From positions 682,001 through 746,000 of the forward strand of contig JASVEC010000012.1 of the NCBI GenBank assembly GCA_030770535.1: a DNA stretch of 64,000 bases. The letters are read 5' to 3'. This stretch comes from Batkoa obscura (taxonomy: Eukaryota; Entomophthoromycota; Entomophthoromycetes; Entomophthorales; Batkoaceae). The stretch's first letter is position 1; each line of letters starts with the position of its first letter. Of the stretch, positions 58,409 to 64,000 are shown one piece after another. The notes below the pieces were generated by a model that was not told the origin of the DNA, searched no databases, and saw only the letters and a program-made list of their open reading frames with translations. A program made the translations under genes and the position numbers.

Positions 58409-59326
58409 ATGATATTCAACCACATCAAAACATATATACGACATGTTAACCCATATACAATATTAACAAAATCAAATTATACAACTCAACCTCCAGCAGC
58501 AAAAAAATCAACGATAGCTATACCATTAGCATTAGGTACAATAAGTATCTATTTAATCTCTTTACATTTATTTTACAATCAATCTACCTCCAAGTCCACA
58601 GAAACAATTAAGTCAACTACTGATATCCCAACTCCCAAGACAATTATCGATTTATTAGAACAGCAAACCGATAAGACGAAAACGTATGATAATATAGCTA
58701 ATGAATATGATTCGAAAACTAAATGGGACGAGTTTGTTATGGGATTATATTTATTACGTCGTTATGTTATCAAAACTAATGCTTCTGGTAATGTACTTGA
58801 ATTATCTGTAGGTACAGGTAGAAATATGAAATATTATCATGATACAATAGGTTTAAAAAATGAAATTTCAAGTTTAACCTTGTTAGATAAAAGTGGTTCA
58901 ATGTTACAACAAAGTGAAAGTAATCCTTATACTAAAAGTTTAGTTAAAGAATTTATTAAATTAGGAAAAAGGATAAGGCTTTATCAAGGAGATAGTGAAC
59001 AGTTAAAAGAATTTAAAGAGAATGAGTTTGATACGGTAATTGATACGTTTGGATTATGTAGTTATAAAGACCCTATTAAAGCTATTAAAGAAATGAAAAG
59101 AGTATGTAACAAAAATGGGGGTAAAATCATTTTATTACAACATGGGGTTGGTAGATTGGAGTTTTTAAATAAATTATTAAATCAACATGCGGAAGACCAT
59201 GCTAGTAAATGGGGTTGTTGGTGGAATCGAGATATTTTAAAACTTTGTGAAGCGGCAAAATTGGATGTTCAATCAGTAAGTAGATTCCATTTTGGTACTA
59301 CTTATTATATTGTTGCTAAACCTTAA
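58409..59326 (+). CDS. OMS1: OMS1-like mitochondrial membrane methyltransferase
   Basis: Class I SAM-dependent methyltransferase; yeast Oms1 is an inner-mitochondrial-membrane protein that suppresses OXA1 mutants and has been tied to ubiquinone-type metabolism. Single exon, 305 residues (yeast 471). A basic, presequence-like N terminus (MIFNHIKTYIRHVNPY) precedes one membrane helix (residues about 33-52, IPLALGTISIYLISLHLFY). The methyltransferase domain begins with YDNIANEYDSK, motif I VLELSVGTGRN, motif II-like LTLLDKSGSML, FDTVIDTFGLCSYKD (motif IV-V), and the Oms1/METTL7-type C-terminal block LLQHGVGRLEFLNKLLN followed by HASKWGCWWNRDI. One of the few intronless genes in the window. Confidence 0.88.
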   Translation: MIFNHIKTYIRHVNPYTILTKSNYTTQPPAAKKSTIAIPLALGTISIYLISLHLFYNQSTSKSTETIKSTTDIPTPKTIIDLLEQQTDKTKTYDNIANEYDSKTKWDEFVMGLYLLRRYVIKTNASGNVLELSVGTGRNMKYYHDTIGLKNEISSLTLLDKSGSMLQQSESNPYTKSLVKEFIKLGKRIRLYQGDSEQLKEFKENEFDTVIDTFGLCSYKDPIKAIKEMKRVCNKNGGKIILLQHGVGRLEFLNKLLNQHAEDHASKWGCWWNRDILKLCEAAKLDVQSVSRFHFGTTYYIVAKP

Positions 59327-60883
59327 GACTGATTTTTTAGAATAGAATAAAATTGAAATTTTGAATTTCTAGTCTTTTTATTTATTTTTATATTGATTAT
59401 GAATTACAATAGTTTTTCAATATAGATTATTAAAATAAATGCTTTTATAAAAACTTAAAAAATATTAAAGGTGAAAATGATAGCTATGATTAAATATTGT
59501 ATTGATTATAAAGCTATATTGTATTATTAAATAAATTATTTTATTTAAAATATTTAAATAACATTATAAAATTAATGTTTCTTTCAATTACTTTTAAAAG
59601 CTTAAAAATTGAGCAGTTTTTTACAAGAATTAAAAAATTCATGTTTGTATTAAATTAGTTCTTGTTTCAATATTTTATTCACTGAGTTACTATTGAGTAA
59701 CTATATAACCAAAGGTATAAAATCGAAACTATTATTTAATAAAGATCTATTCAGACAATCATGACAATGTCAGCATGAGAGTTTCACTTCCTCGAAAAAT
59801 TTGAAGAATATGAAGAATAAGAAATAAAAATCATATAGCTTTCTATAATGAATTAGAGAATGATATTGAGCAAATTATAACATATATTGATAATCTTCAA
59901 TATTGCGGAAAAAACCAGAAACTATTATTAAAGGAATGAATAAAGGACTTGTATCATTTACTATCAATAATGTATCTATTTTAACTAAACAGCTTAGTAA
60001 AAAAAATGGTAGAAGCAATTGTGTTGTATTATTAATATACTCTGGATAATTTCATAAAAATTAAATTTCATTGTGATTATAAAAGGATTTGGAATTTAGT
60101 TTTTAGTTTTTAGTGTTTATAGTTTCCCAAATGATTTGAGTTGGATTAAGGATGGTGAATATATTCATGATGAGTAAAGTAAAAGTAAAAGTAAAAGGTT
60201 GATTAGTTTAAGTTTATAAAGATAGCTTTTCTATTCTATTTATTTACTAATTTTATAAATAATCTTGATGTTTGTTACCCTTTGAAAGAGAGTATTTGGG
60301 TATTATTAAACGAAAAAAGTAAGGTTGTATTAGGATCTGTTTAGAGGTTATACAGAAATCATAGATATTTTTATAATAATGAGTTGAATTTGGGTTTGAA
60401 TTTGAAGTATGAATATGAGGTTTTTTATACTTGCTTTATCTCAAAGGTTGATTTACTTTCATTCTCTTTGTTTTCTCTAGTTATTTATTTATATGTAGAT
60501 ATTTATAATAAAATTTATTTTCTTAAATTTTGTTTTATACAGCTGCAGCAGTTCTATTATGACCTAGTTTGCAGTAATTTTTAGAGTTAGTTATTTGTTT
60601 ATTTGATTTTTTTCATGCCTATTGTTTATTTTAGCTTGGTTTTGATAAAATTTTAGTCTTAAATAAGCAGTTAGTTAAGTTACAATAGAGTTACAGCAGC
60701 TTTAAAATTTTATTGCATTAAATTCGTTATTGTTTCAATTGATTATTGGCTGAGTTGGATATTTGTGACTGCAAGAAAAGGGATATAAACAAAGCATTAT
60801 TTAATGAAGATAAATCAATTTTCTACTTTATTATACTTTAAACAAATTAAACCGAAGATCGATATTACTATTATTAAATTAAA
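59327..60883. other. Intergenic region with possible gene relic
   Basis: Mostly AT-rich. 59770-60050 (+) shows exon-like stretches in changing frames: NDIEQIITYIDNLQYCGK and, at 59934-60050, MNKGLVSFTINNVSILTKQ continuing to SNCVVLLIYSG. They could be a decayed gene or unrecognised exons. An AGTAAA tandem run is at 60176-60200. A 66-codon frame at 60384 is hydrophobic AT-driven noise. Confidence 0.35.
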
Positions 60884-62212
60884 ATGGAGTACAATAAAAA
60901 GAGTCCAGGTAAAACTAATATTATAGAAACTTTATTTTGATTGAAGATATTAATAAATAATACTCAAGCTGTTAAAAGAATCATGAAAGAATATAAAGAT
61001 ATTATGAAAAATCCAAGTAGTTATTTTATTGCTAAACCATTAGAAGAAAATATATTTGATTGGCATTTTACAATCTTTGGACCAAATAATACTGAATATG
61101 AAGGGGGGAGGTAATTTAATTCAAATTATCATATAATAGTACAAAGATTTTAATCCATCTCATATCAATTAATTAAAAAAATAGATACCATGGACGTATA
61201 ATATTACCTAATGAATATCCATTTAAACCTCCTCATTTAATGTTTTTAACGGTAATACCATAATAAGTTACTACAGAATGATAATAATACTATTTCATAT
61301 ATTAGCCAAATGGAAGGTTTGAATTAAGAACTAAAATTTGTTTGAATATAACTGGTTATCATCCAGAATCTTGGCAACCTGCTTGGAGTAGTAAGTTCAT
61401 TTTTTAGATATTAATTTAATTCATTTCAATCAAACACAACTAATTCTCCTTAGTCTCCACCCTATTATTAGGCGTTATAAGCCTCTTCCCTATACCCTTG
61501 GAAGGGGTGGGTGCATTAACTACATCTATTGAAGCACGCAAAAATTTAGCAAAAAAGTAATATTCATGTTTTTCAATTTTAATAATCTTTAAATTAATCA
61601 ATAATGTTTTATTTAAATAGTTCTTTAACTTGGAAATGTGATATTTGTAATGAAAAGATGAATGAAATTATTATTGTTAAAGATGATAGCAATGAAAGCT
61701 TGAATAAAAATCTTTCAAATACAGATAGAGAGTTTTTAAATTCTATTACGTTGACATATGAAAGTGATAAAAAGGATAAAGAGGAGAATAGTAGCGAGAT
61801 ACAAGGGAATAACAATAGCAGTGATAATAATATTGATACCCAAGATGGTAATAGTACCATACAACTCAACACGAGTATCGAAGAGGATAGTAATAATATT
61901 GAAACAGATATAAGTAATATTATACAATATACTATAGATAAGGGTGATAATGATATAATTAATAATAATAATAATAATAACACTATAAATCACAATCAAC
62001 CAAAAGATTTATTAGAAACGAAAGACGATGTAAAAGAAGAGGAAAACACAGTGAATGATATAAACAATAATAAAGGAATGTGTTCTTCTTCTTCAACGAA
62101 TCAATTAAATAACAATTTGGATCCAAATGTAACTTCTTTTTCAAATAGAATGTTAGATGGATTAATTTTAATTCTACTTGTATTAATTTTAAGTTTATGG
62201 CTTAAATTATAA
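60884..62212 (+). CDS. ER membrane ubiquitin-conjugating enzyme UBE2J1 (Ubc6 family)
   Basis: Tail-anchored E2 enzyme of ER-associated degradation. Six exons (60884-60908, 60969-61110, 61185-61251, 61306-61390, 61454-61556, 61621-62212) sum to 1,014 nt and 337 residues, close to human UBE2J1 (318). The E2 fold begins AVKRIMKEYKDI; FDWHFTIFGP and EGGRYHGRIILPNEYPFKPP follow. The catalytic cysteine is in RTKICLNITGYHPESWQPAW, the HPE/W-containing J-type active site that lacks the usual HPN. GVGALTTSIEARKNLAKK closes the UBC domain. Then come a Ser/Asn/Asp-rich linker with an Asn run and a C-terminal membrane anchor (LDGLILILLVLILSLWLKL). A CDICNEK pair of cysteines follows the E2 domain, as in UBE2J1. 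It is tail to tail with NTA1, with 3 nt between stop codons. Confidence 0.94.
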
Positions 62213-62215
62213 TTA

Positions 62216-63440
62216 TTAAATAGTTATAAGTAATATATCTTCTTCATTATTATTTAAATAATTTAAAATATAAATATGATTTATATATGGTAATATATAA
62301 TCTAATAAATTATTTAAATAATTTAATTGATTTTCAGTTAATTCTTCTAAATTAATATGTTGTTTTATAAATTTTAATAATGATATACAATTTTCAGATG
62401 ATTGTTGTAATTGTTTACTAAATTTAATAGCAAATGAAGTACCTATAAAATAATTATTAAGTTAATTTAACAATTTAAATAAAACTCAATTTTAAATTTA
62501 CCTGTAAATGTAATATCTTTTTCAGTTCCTATTCTATTACATCCAATAATAATAATCTCTTTTTCTAATTCCTTTAATAATGGAGATAATCGAAACAGCC
62601 AATAAAATAAATTGAAATAAAATAACTTATCAGATAATATCCAGTTCATTGTAATAATGATAATTTCAGTTTTCATTTCATGATGATAAGTAGCAAATTC
62701 ATATTTCATAAAAGAATCTAGTTCATTAGAATTATTCAAATCCATACAAATACCAATCCCTAGTTTCTTTTGTTGATAATAAAAAGTGGAAAATGAAGGT
62801 CCACTCATAGCCCATCGTTCATCAATTAAATATAAGAAATGTTTTTGATAATGATGCAATATCATTCCATTAGAATCAATTACAACACAACTATTATAAT
62901 AATTTTTAGTAGATATATTTTTTTCTGGGAAACTTAAAATTAATGTAATATTATATTGTTTTGCTATAAATAATAAAAAATTGATTATTAACAATAAGAA
63001 TAATAACTATTTTTTAAATATAAAATAATACCTAATTTGATTCCCCAACTCACGTTCTTTCCTTTCCATAAAAGTTTTATTGGATCATATAAATCGACAT
63101 ACGCTTTGATGTCATCTTGATTTTCAAACATATAACCTTCAATAAAAGATCAATATATATAAAATAATGAAATAATAATTTACCAGTTAAACTCATTTCA
63201 GGTAAAATAAGAATATCTGGTAACTCAATTAAACTAAATATTTATTAATTTATAATTTATAATTTATAATTTATTTTTAGTATTATGTTATAAATTAATT
63301 ACTTTTGTATCATGTATTCTACTTTTTTACAATTTAATTCAATCTCTTTAAATTGAATATCATATTGTAAACATGCTATAATTTATTATTAAATTAAATA
63401 TTAACTTTCTATTTTTTAAATTAAATCTACCAATTTTCAT
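62216..63440 (-). CDS. NTA1: Protein N-terminal asparagine/glutamine amidohydrolase, NTA1
   Basis: Nitrilase-superfamily amidase that deamidates N-terminal Asn or Gln to feed the Arg/N-degron pathway. Six exons (63440-63431, 63375-63303, 63233-63184, 63136-63032, 62963-62502, 62442-62216) sum to 927 nt and 308 residues (yeast Nta1 457). Seen: ACLQYDIQFKEIE; ILILPEMSLTGY with the catalytic Glu; the catalytic Lys region HHYQKHFLY; and the nucleophile in GIGICMDLNNS, where the Nta1-type CMDLN replaces the usual CxDxxFP. It is followed by KYEFATYHHEMKTEIIIITM and IIIGCNRIGTEKDITFTG. The first exon holds only 10 coding nt. The enzyme lacks the long yeast C-terminal extension. Confidence 0.87.
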
Positions 63441-63577
63441 ATTAAATAATACAAAATAAAAAACAAAAGTAAAAAACTCAGTGACATTAAAAATAAAATT
63501 CAACCAATTAAATAAAACTTCAAAACTAAATTTCAATATTTTAACAAATTTTTATTAGAATCTTGACTTTATAAAGA

Positions 63578-64000
63578 CTAAATATATTTGGATTCTTTAC
63601 TAAAATTATTTAAAAATAATTCCTTAATATATTCCGTTAAATCTGGATGATTTTCAATAAATCTTAATAAAGCTAAACAAGACTATACATAAAAAGATTA
63701 ATTAAATTAACTTATAATAATATTAAAATTAAAATTACCTCTTTATAACAAATAAACAATCTAGCTTCATATTGACTTCGTGCATGTTCAATACAAGCTT
63801 GATAAGTTTCAGCTGCTTCTCTAGTTTGATATAAATAAGCATATGTTTGTGCTAAACTAGCTTGGACTAAATCTGATCTTGGATCCACTAAATAATAAAT
63901 TAATAAAATATTATATTAATTTTAATAAATATAAAAACTAATTTATAAAATTAACTTACATTCTACTGCTTTTAAAAGGAAATGATTAGCTTCTTGATAT
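63578..64000 (-). CDS. TPR-repeat protein, C-terminal exons (continues beyond the window)
   Basis: Three exons are visible: 64000-63960 (partial), 63887-63739 and 63682-63578, ending at TAG 63578. The encoded C terminus has TPR-like helices: ANHFLLKAVELDPRSDLVQA, then ASLAQTYAYLYQTREAAETY and QACIEHARSQYEARLFICYK, and ends KELFLNNFSKESKYI. The AVELDPR...A...Y pattern is typical of a TPR unit. The family cannot be named from this fragment; the 5' part lies past base 64000. Confidence 0.6.

Noticed and set aside
60384-60584. 66-codon plus-strand frame
   Set aside because: Phe/Tyr-rich, AT-driven, no motif and no neighbouring exon signals.
61609-61999. Two hydrophobic minus-strand frames opposite UBE2J1
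   Set aside because: Antisense of the Asn/Asp/Ser-rich linker, which always reads as Ile/Leu/Val-rich; no gene structure.

Overview
The window looks like nuclear DNA from an AT-rich, intron-rich fungus, probably an early-diverging lineage. The reasons are short GT-AG introns (31 to 98 nt, mostly 45 to 65), recurring branch-site-like CTAAC motifs, asparagine runs in proteins, eukaryotic tRNAs, and a mix of typically fungal orthologues (APA2-type phosphorylase, RAD16, YOS1, ZRC1-type transporter, OMS1, NTA1) with genes kept mainly in animals and basal fungi (kanadaptin, ZRSR2-like, UBE2J1). The lineage is inference; no rRNA or mitochondrial marker is present.

Layout. 1-23.2 kb is a gene block: Ap4A phosphorylase (+), Mediator Med12 (-), RAD16 (+), YOS1 (+), a Sec39/NBAS-type Dsl1 subunit (-), kanadaptin (+) and a CDF zinc transporter (-). 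23.2-47.5 kb is a gene-poor transposon graveyard with three tRNA genes (Arg-ACG, Thr-AGT, Ala-AGC). It holds several copies of one terminal-inverted-repeat (TIR) DNA transposon with an unplaced DDE-like transposase, a second ~360-460 bp element with TGTGAAA ends, one piggyBac relic, one mariner relic and many ~98 bp MITEs. 47.9-64 kb is a second gene block: VPS55 (+), TFIIH TFB1 (-), an FtsJ-like methyltransferase (+), a ZRSR2-like splicing factor (-), OMS1 (+), UBE2J1 (+), NTA1 (-) and the 3' end of a TPR gene (-). For most multi-exon genes I checked every exon boundary, and the summed exon lengths are divisible by three.

The strongest non-gene signal is the ~98 bp MITE family, about 35 copies. 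One end (A end) reads GGGGATGTATTTTTGTG; the other (B end) reads GGGGGTGTTTTTTTTGGTTTC. Paired filled and empty sites inside the larger transposon show a 4-bp target duplication (ATAG; elsewhere ATAT or ATTT). The B end resembles the TIR of the larger transposon, suggesting that transposon mobilises the MITEs. In at least four transposon copies a MITE sits exactly at a deletion or truncation breakpoint.

A second theme is partial duplication of gene 3' ends: a decayed copy of the Sec39-like 3' end lies 1.5 kb downstream of that gene, and two decayed copies of the FtsJ-like 3' half lie between it and the ZRSR2-like gene. Functionally, the genes cover ER/Golgi and endosome trafficking (YOS1, Sec39-like, VPS55), ER-associated degradation (UBE2J1), repair and transcription (RAD16, TFB1, Med12) and splicing (ZRSR2-like, kanadaptin); they do not form one pathway.
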